A DNA stretch of 25,191 nucleotides from CALJIC01 sp039805565 (GTDB lineage Bacteria; Chloroflexota; Chloroflexia; Chloroflexales; Roseiflexaceae). The notes below the pieces were generated by a model, which was not told the origin of the DNA, did no database searches, and saw only the letters and a list, made by a program, of their open reading frames with translations. The stretch is taken from the NCBI GenBank assembly GCA_039805565.1, contig JBDLTZ010000272.1, positions 1 to 25,191 on the forward strand, given 5' to 3'. A program made the translations under genes and the position numbers. Below are positions 1-8,082 of this stretch, one piece after another (the first letter of the stretch is position 1; every line of letters starts with the position of its first letter).

Positions 1-1
1 C

Positions 2-112
2 GAGGGGTTCTGGGGCTGCTGGAGCGACGCCACCGAGAGCAGCGGCCCCTGCCACACCCTGGCCGAACTCACCGCGCTCCTCTGCGCCGGCAAGGGGATC
101 TACGCCGACTAG
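2..112 (+). CDS. 3' end of an unrecognised gene (partial)
   Basis: An open frame runs in from the left edge and ends at the TAG at 110-112, giving 36 residues. The fragment contains three Cys and ends in CAGKGIYAD. It has the third-position G/C bias of the neighbouring genes, and a heptamer repeat array starts 4 bases after its stop, as happens after other genes here. I do not recognise the family. The evidence that it is coding is only the uninterrupted frame, the codon bias and the position of the repeat. Confidence 0.45.
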   Translation, partial: EGFWGCWSDATESSGPCHTLAELTALLCAGKGIYAD

Positions 113-116
113 CGCG

Positions 117-158
117 GAACGCTGAACGATGAACGATGAACGATGAACGATGAACGCC
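117..158. repeat. Heptanucleotide tandem repeat array 1 (GAACGAT)
   Basis: Six consecutive 7-bp units: GAACGCT, four perfect GAACGAT, then GAACGCC. It starts 4 bp after the stop of the partial gene. The same unit occurs inverted at 12729-12770 and inside the glycosyltransferase gene at 23662-23696. The pattern resembles the short tandemly repeated repetitive (STRR) heptamers known from filamentous cyanobacteria. Confidence 0.9.
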
Positions 159-315
159 CAAGCTTGAGGTGCATGACCGCCGAGAAGGCTCAATTGTTCT
201 GACCGCCGCTGTAGGGCGAAGGCGCTGATGGGGACACCTTCAGCCATCTGCTCCTGATTACGCGCTCTGCGCAGTACGAGCACGGCTCGGCGCGACAGAA
301 CGGTGCACGAGCCGC

Positions 316-321
316 TATAAT
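316..321 (+). promoter_or_regulatory. Putative -10 box of the aminotransferase gene
   Basis: TATAAT sits inside CGCTATAATCGC, 44 bp before the ATG at 366. No good -35 is visible; the nearest is a GCGACA-like hexamer at 292-297. The same CGCTATAAT(C/G)GC context occurs before pccB, and a close variant precedes the SAM methyltransferase. The rest of 113-365 holds the heptamer array and no gene I can support. Confidence 0.5.
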
Positions 322-365
322 CGCCACTCGGAACCGCGCAGACTGCAAGGCTGGAGCAACCTCTT

Positions 366-1583
366 ATGAGCGCAGAGACCACGAGTGCCCGGCGCGTGAG
401 CCGCCGACTCGACCACCTCAGCCCCTCGGCCACCGTGGGGCTGGGCGCCAGGATCGCCCGCATGCGCGCCGAGGGGATCGACGTGATCTCCTTCGGACAG
501 GGCGAGCCGGACTTCCCCACCCCCGCCGCGCTGAAGGCCGCCGGCGTGGCCGCGATCGAGCAGGACCGGACGAAGTACACCGCGGTGGGCGGCCCGGCCG
601 AGCTGCGCGCCGCCATCGCCCGCCGCGTCACGGCCGACACCGGCGTGCCCTACGGCGCGGGGCAGGTCTCGGCCACCACGGGCGCAAAGGAGGGGCTGTT
701 CCTGGCCTTCCTGGCGCTGTGCGACGAGGGCGACGAGGTCATTATCCCAGCGCCCTACTGGGTGAGCTACGTGGACCAGGCGCGCATCGCTGGCGCCGAG
801 CCGGTGATCGTCCCCGCCGGCCCTGAGCAGGGCTTCAAGATCACCGCCGTGCAGCTCGCTGCCGCGCTCACCCCGCGCACCCGCGCCATCGTCCTCAACT
901 CACCCTCGAACCCCACCGGCGCCGTCTACTCCGAGGAGGAGCTGCGCGCCCTGGCCGAGGTGCTGCGCGGCAGCCGGGCCTACATCATCACCGACGAGAT
1001 CTACGACGCGATCGTCTACGGCTCCTACGCCCGCTGGCTGCGCGTGGCGCCAGACCTGGCTGACCGCACGATCGTGATCAACGGCGCCTCGAAGGCCTTC
1101 GCGATGACCGGCTGGCGCATGGGGTACGTGGCCGGACCGACCGACGTGATGGAGGCTATCAAGAGCATCCAGAGTCACTCGACCACCCACACGTCCTCGG
1201 TGACGCAGGCGGCCGCACTCCCGGCCTACGACGGCTCCGCGGACATCGACGGCGAGGTAGCGCGCATGGTGGCCGCCTTCCGCGAGCGGCGCGACCTGAT
1301 CGTGGCGCTGCTGCGCGAGGTGCCCGGCGTCGAGGTGGACGTGCCGGACGGGGCGTTCTATGTCTTCCCGCGCATCACCGGGCTGCTCGGCCGCCCGCTG
1401 GCATCGGGGCGCATTTGCGCCAGCGACGACGAGCTGGCAGACGAGCTGCTGGCAGCGGCGCACATCGGTGTGGTGCCCGGCTCGGCCTTCGGCGCGCCCG
1501 GGTTCCTGCGCCTCTCCTACGCCACTGGCGCCGACGCGATCCGCGAGGGGGCGCGGCGTCTCGCAGCGGCCATGAGGGAGTAG
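366..1583 (+). CDS. Class I/II PLP-dependent aminotransferase (aspartate aminotransferase-like)
   Basis: 405 aa, normal length for the fold-type I AspAT family. It transfers an amino group between an amino acid (probably aspartate or a related substrate) and 2-oxoglutarate in the cytoplasm. Visible landmarks are GQGEPDF (44-50), the KYT motif (70-72), SPSNPTG with PLP-contacting Asn182, Asp210 and Tyr213, and the Schiff-base lysine K243 in INGASKAFAMTGWRMGY. The C-terminal RLSYA holds the likely carboxylate-binding Arg. The KYT motif is typical of the prokaryotic AspAT (Ib) subgroup, some members of which also use prephenate, so exact substrate is open. The ATG is preceded by GGAG at a suitable distance. 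The gene appears monocistronic: the next gene has its own promoter 9 bp after this stop. Confidence 0.92.
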   Translation: MSAETTSARRVSRRLDHLSPSATVGLGARIARMRAEGIDVISFGQGEPDFPTPAALKAAGVAAIEQDRTKYTAVGGPAELRAAIARRVTADTGVPYGAGQVSATTGAKEGLFLAFLALCDEGDEVIIPAPYWVSYVDQARIAGAEPVIVPAGPEQGFKITAVQLAAALTPRTRAIVLNSPSNPTGAVYSEEELRALAEVLRGSRAYIITDEIYDAIVYGSYARWLRVAPDLADRTIVINGASKAFAMTGWRMGYVAGPTDVMEAIKSIQSHSTTHTSSVTQAAALPAYDGSADIDGEVARMVAAFRERRDLIVALLREVPGVEVDVPDGAFYVFPRITGLLGRPLASGRICASDDELADELLAAAHIGVVPGSAFGAPGFLRLSYATGADAIREGARRLAAAMRE

Positions 1584-1591
1584 AACAGCAG

Positions 1592-1620
1592 TTGCACGCT
1601 CCTTGACCGTGAGCTATACT
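1592..1620 (+). promoter_or_regulatory. Promoter of the CHAT-TPR operon
   Basis: TTGCAC (1592-1597), a 17-bp spacer, then TATACT (1615-1620): one of the best sigma70-type promoters in the window. The predicted start near 1627 gives a leader of about 83 nt to the GTG at 1710. The downstream context TATACTCA recurs before the universal stress protein and ParB-like genes. Confidence 0.7.
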
Positions 1621-1709
1621 CATCCGCACCAGATGTGGCCGCAACAGCACCCTCGCCCGCACCGGCGCCGACGGCGTGTGGCGGGGGTGGCTCACCTGAA
1701 GGGTGGCGC

Positions 1710-3173
1710 GTGGCGGATACGTACGCGGACATCGAGGCTCGCTTCAGCCCGCTCACCGAGGAGCTGACGGCCGTCACGATCAGCGGGCCCGGCGGCGACG
1801 CGAGCCTGCGCTTCACGCCGCCGGCCGCGCACTCCCCCTACTCGGCGAGCCACCAACCCGAGATGCTCGGCCGCGCGCTGTTCGAGGAGCTCTTCCAGGG
1901 CGCAGCGCGCGACGTCTACCAGGCCTCCGGCGCGCGCCTCTCCCCCGGCCAGCGGCTGCGGCTGCGCCTCTCCATCCCCGCCGAGCTGCCGCACATCGCC
2001 GCGCTGCCCTGGGAGCTGCTGCACGATCCCGCGCGCGGACCGCTGGCACTGCGCGGGGTCTCGATCGTCCGCTTCCTGGCGCTCCCCACCCCGCTGCCGC
2101 AGCTCGACGCGCCGCCTGCCCTGCGCGTGCTGCTGAGCGCGGCGCAGACCCCGCCGCCGGCCAGCATCGACCGCGAGCTGCGCGTCGTGGCACAGGCACT
2201 GGCCGCCCCCACCGCGCCCATCGACACGGCCGAGGCCCCCCACCTGACCACCGCGGCCCTGCGCGAGCACCTGCGCGCCGGGCGCCACGTCTGGCACTTC
2301 GTGGGGCACGGGGGGCGCACCCCCGGCGGCGAGGCCCACCTGCTCTTCGAAGACCAGCAGGGTGACCCGGCGCCTGTCTCACCGCACGAGCTCGCGGCCT
2401 TGCTCGCGGGCGGGGGCGTGCGTCTGGCCGTTCTCAGCGCCTGCCACAGCGCAGGTGTCGCCGAGCATATCCTGGCCGGCGTGGCCCCGGCACTCGTGGC
2501 GGCCGGCGTCCCGGCGGTGGTCGCGATGCAGGCCGAGATCCCAGAGGAGGCCACCCGCGCCTTCGCCGCCGCCTTCTACGCGGCGCTGGCGCAGGGCATC
2601 TCGCTCGACGGGTGTGTGGCCGAGGGACGCGCGGCGGTGCTTGGCGCGGGCGGGCCGGGCTCGTACCACTGGGCCACCCCGGCGGTGTACACCCGCCTGC
2701 GCGACGGACACCTGCTGCCGAGAAGCGCCGCGCCCGCCGCTCAACCCCTCGCGGGCTCGATTACTGTCGGCGACATCAGCGGCGGGGTCATCAACGTGGG
2801 CGGGGTGATGCAGATCAGCGGCGGCGCGACTGTTCATATGGACGATGGCACGGTGCGAGCAGGAGGATGGGCGGCCCAGTCGGGCGGGGGGGCTCCACCG
2901 ACCGGGCCGGCGCTCGACGCTCTGGAGGCAGACGTCCACCGCGAGCTGGAGCGCGTGCCCCCAGCCCACAGCGCCGCGGCGGAGCGCATCCAGGAGCGGG
3001 CCGCCCTGCTGCTGCGGGACGCGCGGCAGGACGCGCCCGACCGCGACCTGCTGCTCTATAACGCGCGTAGCCTGGCGCAGCTCGCCGGGCGGCTCGCCGC
3101 CGACACACCTTCCCTCGCCGCGGCCGCGGCGCGCCTCGCGGCCTGGTTCGAGGATCGCACGCCGCGCAGCTGA
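1710..3173 (+). CDS. CHAT-domain (caspase-like, clan CD) protease
   Basis: 487 aa from GTG 1710, chosen for the GAAGGG ribosome site 6 nt upstream; a GTG at 1635 would add 25 low-complexity residues. Residues about 25-335 form a CHAT domain: a helical/beta N-terminal part (ALPWELLHDP), then the His motif HFVGHGG (His200) and the Cys motif LSACHSAG (Cys245). Both residues expected of the clan CD dyad are present, so it should be an active protease, presumably cytoplasmic (no signal peptide or TM). Residues about 349-378 are a Gly-rich beta-like motif (SITVGDISGG, INVGG, TVHMD) that is matched in the next gene's product. The C-terminal about 90 residues are predicted helical and Ala-rich. It heads an operon with two partners, 11 bp before the next start. 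Substrate unknown. CHAT proteases elsewhere serve in regulated cell death and immunity (for example gasdermin-cleaving or Craspase proteases); that role here is inference. Confidence 0.85.
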   Translation: MADTYADIEARFSPLTEELTAVTISGPGGDASLRFTPPAAHSPYSASHQPEMLGRALFEELFQGAARDVYQASGARLSPGQRLRLRLSIPAELPHIAALPWELLHDPARGPLALRGVSIVRFLALPTPLPQLDAPPALRVLLSAAQTPPPASIDRELRVVAQALAAPTAPIDTAEAPHLTTAALREHLRAGRHVWHFVGHGGRTPGGEAHLLFEDQQGDPAPVSPHELAALLAGGGVRLAVLSACHSAGVAEHILAGVAPALVAAGVPAVVAMQAEIPEEATRAFAAAFYAALAQGISLDGCVAEGRAAVLGAGGPGSYHWATPAVYTRLRDGHLLPRSAAPAAQPLAGSITVGDISGGVINVGGVMQISGGATVHMDDGTVRAGGWAAQSGGGAPPTGPALDALEADVHRELERVPPAHSAAAERIQERAALLLRDARQDAPDRDLLLYNARSLAQLAGRLAADTPSLAAAAARLAAWFEDRTPRS

Positions 3174-3184
3174 ACGGGGGCGAC

Positions 3185-5155
3185 ATGACGTTTCTGGAAC
3201 GCTGGCAGAGCGAGCTGCCGGCCTCGCTCGACACATTCGCCCAGATCGCCCCACGCGCCAAAGACGTAGACTTCACCTACGGGCTGCTGGCGGCCGCGGT
3301 GCTATGGCCGGCGCGTGGCCCGGTGCACGCCTACGACGGCGCGGCGGGCGACGTGCTGCGGGAGCTCGTAGGGACGCAGGCCGGGGCGCTGCTGCGGATT
3401 GTGAACGGGTGGCCCGATGACCGCCTCGCAGCCGCGCGCGCCCTGGCCGACGAGGCCGCGCGCAGTGAGGAGCTGCGGACCGCCCTACTGGCGCTGATCG
3501 AGCGCTTCGAGGCCGCGCGCCTCTTCGCCGAGCGGCTGGCACGCGGCTACACCCCCCAGGCGGGCGCCAGCAGCATCACTGTCAGCGAGCAGATCCGCGC
3601 CGCTCTGGTGAACGTCGGCGGCATCACCAACATCGACTCCCTCACCGTCCACCTTGACCAGTCCGTGGTGGTCCAGCACCCGCGCCTCTCGCGCCGCACC
3701 CTAGCCGCGGGGCTGGGTCTGGCCGCCACATTCCTGGTGGCCGCCGCGATCGTCATCTACCAGTTTGTGGCGCCGCGCCTGGCCCCCGAGGAGACGATGA
3801 AGGGCGCGCTCAACATTGCCGTGGCCCAGCTCCAGCCCACGGCGGGCGCGGGGTGCGCGGTGACGCCCGACAGCGCCCGCGGCATCTCGGACGTGGTCCA
3901 CGAGACCCTCGAGCGCGAGCTATCGGGCACGCTCGCGGCGATGGCCCCCGGCCGCCGGAGGCTGCTGAGCGACAACGATATTCAGATCTGGTCGCCCGGC
4001 AAGACCGGCCAGGTGACCCCCGAGACGGTGCGGCAGCGCGCGCAGGCGATCAACGCCGACGTGGTGCTGTTTGGCGAGCTGTGGTGCGAGAGCAACCCCT
4101 CGCGCACGCGGGTCGCGCCGGCGATCTACGTGACCGACCGCAAGGATAAGTCGTTCGAGCACCTGGAGTTCACCGGCGCCCACCTGCTCGGCAGCGCCGT
4201 GTCCGGCGACGGGCACCCGGACGGCGGCGCGGCGCGCGGGGCCCTGCGCGCGCAGCTCCTCAGCCGCATGGCCGCGCTCTCGCAGTTCCTCCTCGGGCTG
4301 GACTCCTACTTCGCCGGCCAGTACGAGGAGGCGCAGGCCGCTTTCACCGCCGCGGCGCAGGCCGAGGGGCTCGACGACCCCCGGCTCGGCTCGATGATGC
4401 AGCTGTTCGCGGGGACGGCGGCCGGCCGGCGTGGGGAGCTCGGGGCGGCGCGGGCGAGCTACGAGGCGGCCATCGCGAGTGATCCGGGCAACGTGCGCGC
4501 CCACTTCTCGCTCGCCGAGTGGCACTACTTCGACTCGATGGGGGACTGCGAGGCGTCGGAGGTGGCGCCGGGCGGCCCGGCCGAGAAGCCCGAGGGGCTG
4601 CGCGAGGCGCTGCGCGGCTACCAGGAAGCCTGGGCCATGCCTGAGGCCCGCGAGCACGACGGCATGCCGGTGCTGGTGCCCTACGGCATCGGCCGGACGT
4701 ACGTCTGCATGAGCCAGGCCGGCATCGAGAGCCGCTGGAACGAGGCCTCGCTCGAACTCCAGCGCGCCATCGGCGGCTACGACGCGGCCGACGACCAGAT
4801 GAAGGAGCGCCTGCGCGACGTCGCCGCCGAGGCCCACAGCCTGCTCGGCGTGGTCTACCTCCCGAGCGCCGCCGACCCGCCCGACGTGGCCGAGCGCAAG
4901 CTGCGCGTGGCCGGGGGCGAGTACTGCGCCGCCCTCAGCCTGAGCCGCTACGCCCAGCGCCACGGCTACTACCACAGCGCGCTCGGCTACATCTACCGGC
5001 GGCTCGGCGACTACGAGAAGGCCGACGCGGCGTACCTCAAGGCGGCCGAGAACGACCCGCAGCAACGTTCTTTCTACGAGGGGCTCCGCGCGGAGCTCGC
5101 CGACGAGCGTGAGGCCGGGGGTGCGCGCACGGTCGATCCGATCTGCGGCACCTGA
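3185..5155 (+). CDS. Single-pass membrane protein with CHAT-partner motif and extracytoplasmic TPR domain
   Basis: 656 aa; the ATG has GGGGG upstream and lies 11 bp after the protease stop. In order: a helical N-terminal region (1-125); a motif at 129-158 (SITVSEQ, LVNVGG, TVHLDQS) that closely matches the one in the protease; one TM helix at about 173-197 following RLSRRT, which predicts N-in/C-out by the positive-inside rule; a region at 208-330 (NIAVAQLQ ... ADVVLFGEL) reminiscent of TolB/FlgO-like alpha/beta domains; and TPR-like helical repeats from about 365, clearest in SYEAAIASDPGN and in the C-terminal ALGYIYRRLGDYEKADAAY. No catalytic motif is seen. I infer a membrane adaptor or sensor that presents the shared motif to the CHAT protease and its TPRs to the outside. 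Confidence 0.75.
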   Translation: MTFLERWQSELPASLDTFAQIAPRAKDVDFTYGLLAAAVLWPARGPVHAYDGAAGDVLRELVGTQAGALLRIVNGWPDDRLAAARALADEAARSEELRTALLALIERFEAARLFAERLARGYTPQAGASSITVSEQIRAALVNVGGITNIDSLTVHLDQSVVVQHPRLSRRTLAAGLGLAATFLVAAAIVIYQFVAPRLAPEETMKGALNIAVAQLQPTAGAGCAVTPDSARGISDVVHETLERELSGTLAAMAPGRRRLLSDNDIQIWSPGKTGQVTPETVRQRAQAINADVVLFGELWCESNPSRTRVAPAIYVTDRKDKSFEHLEFTGAHLLGSAVSGDGHPDGGAARGALRAQLLSRMAALSQFLLGLDSYFAGQYEEAQAAFTAAAQAEGLDDPRLGSMMQLFAGTAAGRRGELGAARASYEAAIASDPGNVRAHFSLAEWHYFDSMGDCEASEVAPGGPAEKPEGLREALRGYQEAWAMPEAREHDGMPVLVPYGIGRTYVCMSQAGIESRWNEASLELQRAIGGYDAADDQMKERLRDVAAEAHSLLGVVYLPSAADPPDVAERKLRVAGGEYCAALSLSRYAQRHGYYHSALGYIYRRLGDYEKADAAYLKAAENDPQQRSFYEGLRAELADEREAGGARTVDPICGT

Positions 5156-5180
5156 GCCGAGCGACAGACAAGGGGGGCGT

Positions 5181-6752
5181 ATGCGATCTGTATCGCGGCT
5201 GTTCACAATCGCCGCTGCCGCGCTGGCTCTGCTGGCCGCCGCCGCGGTAGTGCCCGCGGCTCTCCGAGCCCAGAGCGACGAGCGCTGCTTCGAGCAGACC
5301 GGCTTCTGCATCAGCGGGCGCATCCACCAGTTCTGGGAGCAGAACGGCGGCCTCCCGGCCTTCGGCTACCCGATTGGCCCGCTCCAGACAATGACCATCG
5401 AGGGGCGCCCGATCCAGGCGCAGTGGTTCGAGCGCAACCGCCTCGAGCTGCACCCTGAGAAACGGCCGCCCTACGACGTCCTGCTCGGCCGCCTCGGCGA
5501 CGACCGCCTCGTGCAGCAGGGGCGCGACTGGCGCACATTCCCCGCGAACGCGCCCGCCTCGCCCACAGGGTGCCGCTTCTTCCCCGAGACCGGCCGGACG
5601 GTCTGCGGGCTCATCCTGAGCGCCTGGCGCGCCCAGGGCCTCGAGTTCGACGGGCGACCCGGCGCGAGCGAGGCCGAGAGCCTCGCGCTCTGGGGCCTGC
5701 CGCTGAGCGACCCGCAGGTGGAGCGCATCCAGGGCAGCGACTACACCGTGCAGTGGTTCGAGCGCGCCCGCTTCGAGCTGCACCCCGAGAACCAGCCGCC
5801 CTACAACGTGCTGCTCGGCCTGCTCGGCAGCGAGGTGCTGCCTGGCAACACCAGCCGTCCGCCACAGCCCAGCGCCACCAGCCGCCCAACACAGCCCACC
5901 ATCACGCCAATCCTGCCCCCCACCGGCCCGCTCGACCGGCGTGATGCCCCGCCGGGTGGGGTGGCTGGCGCAGGCGCCCTCACCTTCGACGCCATCAGCT
6001 GCGAGGCGAGCGACCAGTTCACCTCGCCGCCGCTGACCCTCGACCCGCAGGCCCCCACCAGCGCCACCGGCGAGCTCGGCCAGCGCATCAGCCTGTGCTT
6101 CCTGTCCGACGGCGTGACGCCGGGGCAGTTCGCGCGCGACACCCTGGTTGACATCACGGTCGCGGCCCAGGGGGGAGGGACCATCGTCCGGCAGCAGGTC
6201 GCGCCCCTGCCCGACAGCGACTTCAACGCGCTCGACCCGGGCGTCGAGACGAGCTTCATCCGCTGGCGCTGGACCCCTCCCGCCGTCGGCGTCTACGACG
6301 TCACGGCGCGGCAGGGCGACCTGATCGCCACCGGCACGGTACAGGTGCTGCCGGCAACCCAGCCGCGCTACGCCGCGGTCCAGCGCGTCTTCCGCCCCGG
6401 CGACAACGAGCTCAACCGGCGCGGCCTCACCAACTACCGCCCCGGCGACACCGCTGAGATCCTGCTGGCGGGCTTCCCGCCCAACGCCGCCGTCGGCATG
6501 CTGCTCTACGGCCCGCCGCCAGCGGGCGGCTCGGCGTGCCCGGATGTGGAGGGCGTCACGTTCACCGCCTGCTACCTGACGCGCGCCGAGGTGACGACGG
6601 ACGCGGGCGGCGGCGCGCGCCTCACGTTCCCGGTGCCGCCGGGGAGCCCGGCCGGGGTGTACCTGCTCTACTGGGAGGGCGAGCCCGCCGGCACCGGCAT
6701 CGTCAGCCTCACCGGATTCCAGCCGAACATCTTCGCCGTGCTGCCCGAGTAG
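5181..6752 (+). CDS. Exported protein with two FGYP/QWFER-type modules and C-terminal beta domains
   Basis: 523 aa from ATG 5181 (AAGGGGGG upstream). A longer frame starting at 5109 would overlap the previous gene and bury the signal peptide. Residues 1-30 are a classical signal peptide (basic start, Ala/Leu core, ALRA before Gln31). Two related modules follow at about 36-106 and 131-216, both containing QWFERxRxELHPExxPPYxVLLGxLG; the first also has FWEQNGGLPAFGYPI, and each has a Cys pair at its start (36/43, 131/142) that could form a disulphide. A Pro/Thr linker spans 222-262. Two beta-rich domains then extend to the end, the last ending NIFAVLPE. I recall this module from extracellular Chloroflexota proteins, but its ligand is unknown to me. 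It is the third gene of the CHAT operon (25-bp gap), so it is a candidate extracellular partner of the membrane TPR protein. Confidence 0.75.
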   Translation: MRSVSRLFTIAAAALALLAAAAVVPAALRAQSDERCFEQTGFCISGRIHQFWEQNGGLPAFGYPIGPLQTMTIEGRPIQAQWFERNRLELHPEKRPPYDVLLGRLGDDRLVQQGRDWRTFPANAPASPTGCRFFPETGRTVCGLILSAWRAQGLEFDGRPGASEAESLALWGLPLSDPQVERIQGSDYTVQWFERARFELHPENQPPYNVLLGLLGSEVLPGNTSRPPQPSATSRPTQPTITPILPPTGPLDRRDAPPGGVAGAGALTFDAISCEASDQFTSPPLTLDPQAPTSATGELGQRISLCFLSDGVTPGQFARDTLVDITVAAQGGGTIVRQQVAPLPDSDFNALDPGVETSFIRWRWTPPAVGVYDVTARQGDLIATGTVQVLPATQPRYAAVQRVFRPGDNELNRRGLTNYRPGDTAEILLAGFPPNAAVGMLLYGPPPAGGSACPDVEGVTFTACYLTRAEVTTDAGGGARLTFPVPPGSPAGVYLLYWEGEPAGTGIVSLTGFQPNIFAVLPE

Positions 6753-6757
6753 CCCGA

Positions 6758-6798
6758 TGAGAGGGCCACGGGTGCTGGGATGCGCCGCGGCCCTCTCA
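6758..6798 (+). terminator. Hairpin ending the CHAT operon
   Basis: TGAGAGGGCC (6758-6767) pairs perfectly with GGCCCTCTCA (6789-6798) across a 21-nt loop, starting 5 bp after the stop of the exported protein. There is no U tract, so it may be a processing or pause hairpin rather than a textbook intrinsic terminator. Confidence 0.5.
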
Positions 6799-6805
6799 CC
6801 TCCTG

Positions 6806-6831
6806 CCCCTCTCCCCGCCGCGGGAGAGGGG
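6806..6831. repeat. Palindromic element CCCCTCTCCC-N6-GGGAGAGGGG
   Basis: Perfect 10-bp stem with a 6-nt loop between convergent genes. A related C-rich/G-rich hairpin occurs at 24364-24391 between other genes, suggesting a dispersed palindromic repeat that can also serve as a terminator. Confidence 0.6.
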
Positions 6832-6899
6832 GTGACGCACCACAATCTGATGCGCCAGACAGGCTGACGTGGGAGTTTGCACCAGGCAGAAACAGCGCA

Positions 6900-6948
6900 C
6901 TCACGACTCAAGCCTCAAGCCTCAAGACTCAAGACTCAGCACTCGTCA
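6900..6948. repeat. Heptanucleotide array 2 (CTCAAGA/CTCAAGC)
   Basis: Seven 7-bp units: CTCACGA, CTCAAGC twice, CTCAAGA twice, CTCAGCA, CTCGTCA. The last unit supplies the stop codon (TGA on the minus strand) of the aldo/keto reductase at 6946-6948, so the array directly abuts the coding region. Confidence 0.85.
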
Positions 6949-7926
6949 GCTGTGCCCCAGCACCGGGTGCGGCACGTACGGCCCCTCGAGCGCGGCGCTG
7001 TCCTCGTCGGACAGCGTGATGTCGAGCGAGGCCACCGCCTCCTCGAGCTGCTGCATCTTACTGGCCCCGATGATCGGCGCCGTCACGCCCGGCTGGCGCA
7101 GAATCCACGCTGTGGCCACCTGCGCCATCGAGACGCCGTGGCGCCCAGCCACCGCCCGCACCGCGTCCAGCACCGCGAAGTCCGCGTCCTGGAAGTACAT
7201 CTGGTGCGCGAAGGCATCGCTCCTGGCGCGCGTCGTCTCGCCGCCCTTCTCGCGCGTGCGGTTGCCGGCCAGGAAGCCGCGCGCCAGCGGGCTCCACGGG
7301 ATCAGCCCCACGCCCTGGTCGCGGCAGAGCGGGTTCATCTCGCGCTCCTCCTCGCGGTACACCAGATTGTAGTGGTTCTGCATCGAGACGAAGCGCGCCC
7401 AGCCGTGCCGCTCGGCCACGTGCTGCGCCTTGGCGAACTGCCAGGCGAACATGCTCGACGCGCCGATGTAGCGCGCCTTACCCGCCCGCACCACGTCGTT
7501 CAGCGCCTCCATCGTCTCCTCGATCGGCGTCTCGTAGTCCCAGCGGTGGGTCTGGTACAGATCGACGTAGTCCGTTCCCAGCCGCCGCAGCGAGGCGTCG
7601 ATCGCCTGGAAGATGTGCTTGCGCCCCAGGCCGCGGTCGTTCGGCCCCGGGCCCATCGGGTTGAAGACCTTCGTGGCGATCACCACGTCGTCGCGCCTGG
7701 CGAAGTCGCGCAGCGCCCGCCCCACCACCTCCTCGCTCACCCCTACCGAGTACATGTCGGCGGTGTCGAAGAAGTTTACGCCCAGCTCGAGCGCCCGCCG
7801 GATGAACGGCCGGCTCGCCTCCTCCCCCAGCACCCAGTCGCGCCAGGCGGGGTCACCGTAGGTCATCGTGCCAAGGCAGATGCGCGAGACCTTGAGGCCG
7901 GTGCGGCCCAGGTTGATGTACTGCAT
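6946..7926 (-). CDS. Aldo/keto reductase
   Basis: 326 aa, usual AKR length. NAD(P)H-dependent carbonyl reductase with a TIM barrel, cytosolic; the substrate cannot be read from the sequence. The catalytic tetrad is complete: Asp54 and Tyr59 in FFDTADMYS, Lys86 in VVIATKVF, and His127 in LYQTHRWD. IPWSPLARGFLAGN and IIGASKMQQLEEAV, features of the cofactor-binding C-terminal part of YajO/Tas-type AKRs, are present. The start at 7926 has AAAGGA 6 nt upstream; a longer frame to 8025 adds 33 unconserved residues and runs through the promoter. The C-terminus LGHS ends inside the first unit of a heptamer array. It is divergent from the universal stress gene. Confidence 0.9.
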   Translation of the reverse strand: MQYINLGRTGLKVSRICLGTMTYGDPAWRDWVLGEEASRPFIRRALELGVNFFDTADMYSVGVSEEVVGRALRDFARRDDVVIATKVFNPMGPGPNDRGLGRKHIFQAIDASLRRLGTDYVDLYQTHRWDYETPIEETMEALNDVVRAGKARYIGASSMFAWQFAKAQHVAERHGWARFVSMQNHYNLVYREEEREMNPLCRDQGVGLIPWSPLARGFLAGNRTREKGGETTRARSDAFAHQMYFQDADFAVLDAVRAVAGRHGVSMAQVATAWILRQPGVTAPIIGASKMQQLEEAVASLDITLSDEDSAALEGPYVPHPVLGHS

Positions 7927-7960
7927 CGCGGATCCTTTCCTCACGGGAGTATGCCACGCT

Positions 7961-7966
7961 ATTGTA
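7961..7966 (-). promoter_or_regulatory. Putative -10 box of the aldo/keto reductase
   Basis: TACAAT on the minus strand, 34 bp before the ATG; a weak TTCTGG (7983-7988) lies 16 bp upstream as a possible -35. Confidence 0.4.
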
Positions 7967-8038
7967 CCCCAGGGCGCCTGTGCCAGAATCGTCACGCCGG
8001 GTGAGCCGATGATCACCTGTCTCATGTCACGCCGCGGC

Positions 8039-8044
8039 TATACT
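8039..8044 (+). promoter_or_regulatory. Putative -10 box of the universal stress protein gene
   Basis: TATACT in the context GGCTATACTCAGG, 38 bp before the ATG at 8083. No convincing -35. It shares TATACTCA with the promoters at 1615 and 19738. Confidence 0.45.
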
Positions 8045-8082
8045 CAGGGTGTAGCAGCGGTTCCGAAAGGAGAGGAACGCCG

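Noticed and set aside
5037..6911. Long minus-strand open frame of 624 codons opposite the exported-protein gene
   Set aside because: Typical antisense shadow in G+C-rich DNA: it lacks any family motif, while the plus strand has a signal peptide and duplicated modules. The same applies to minus frames at 3920-5323, 11120-12457 and 13848-15236 and the plus frame at 6877-8004.
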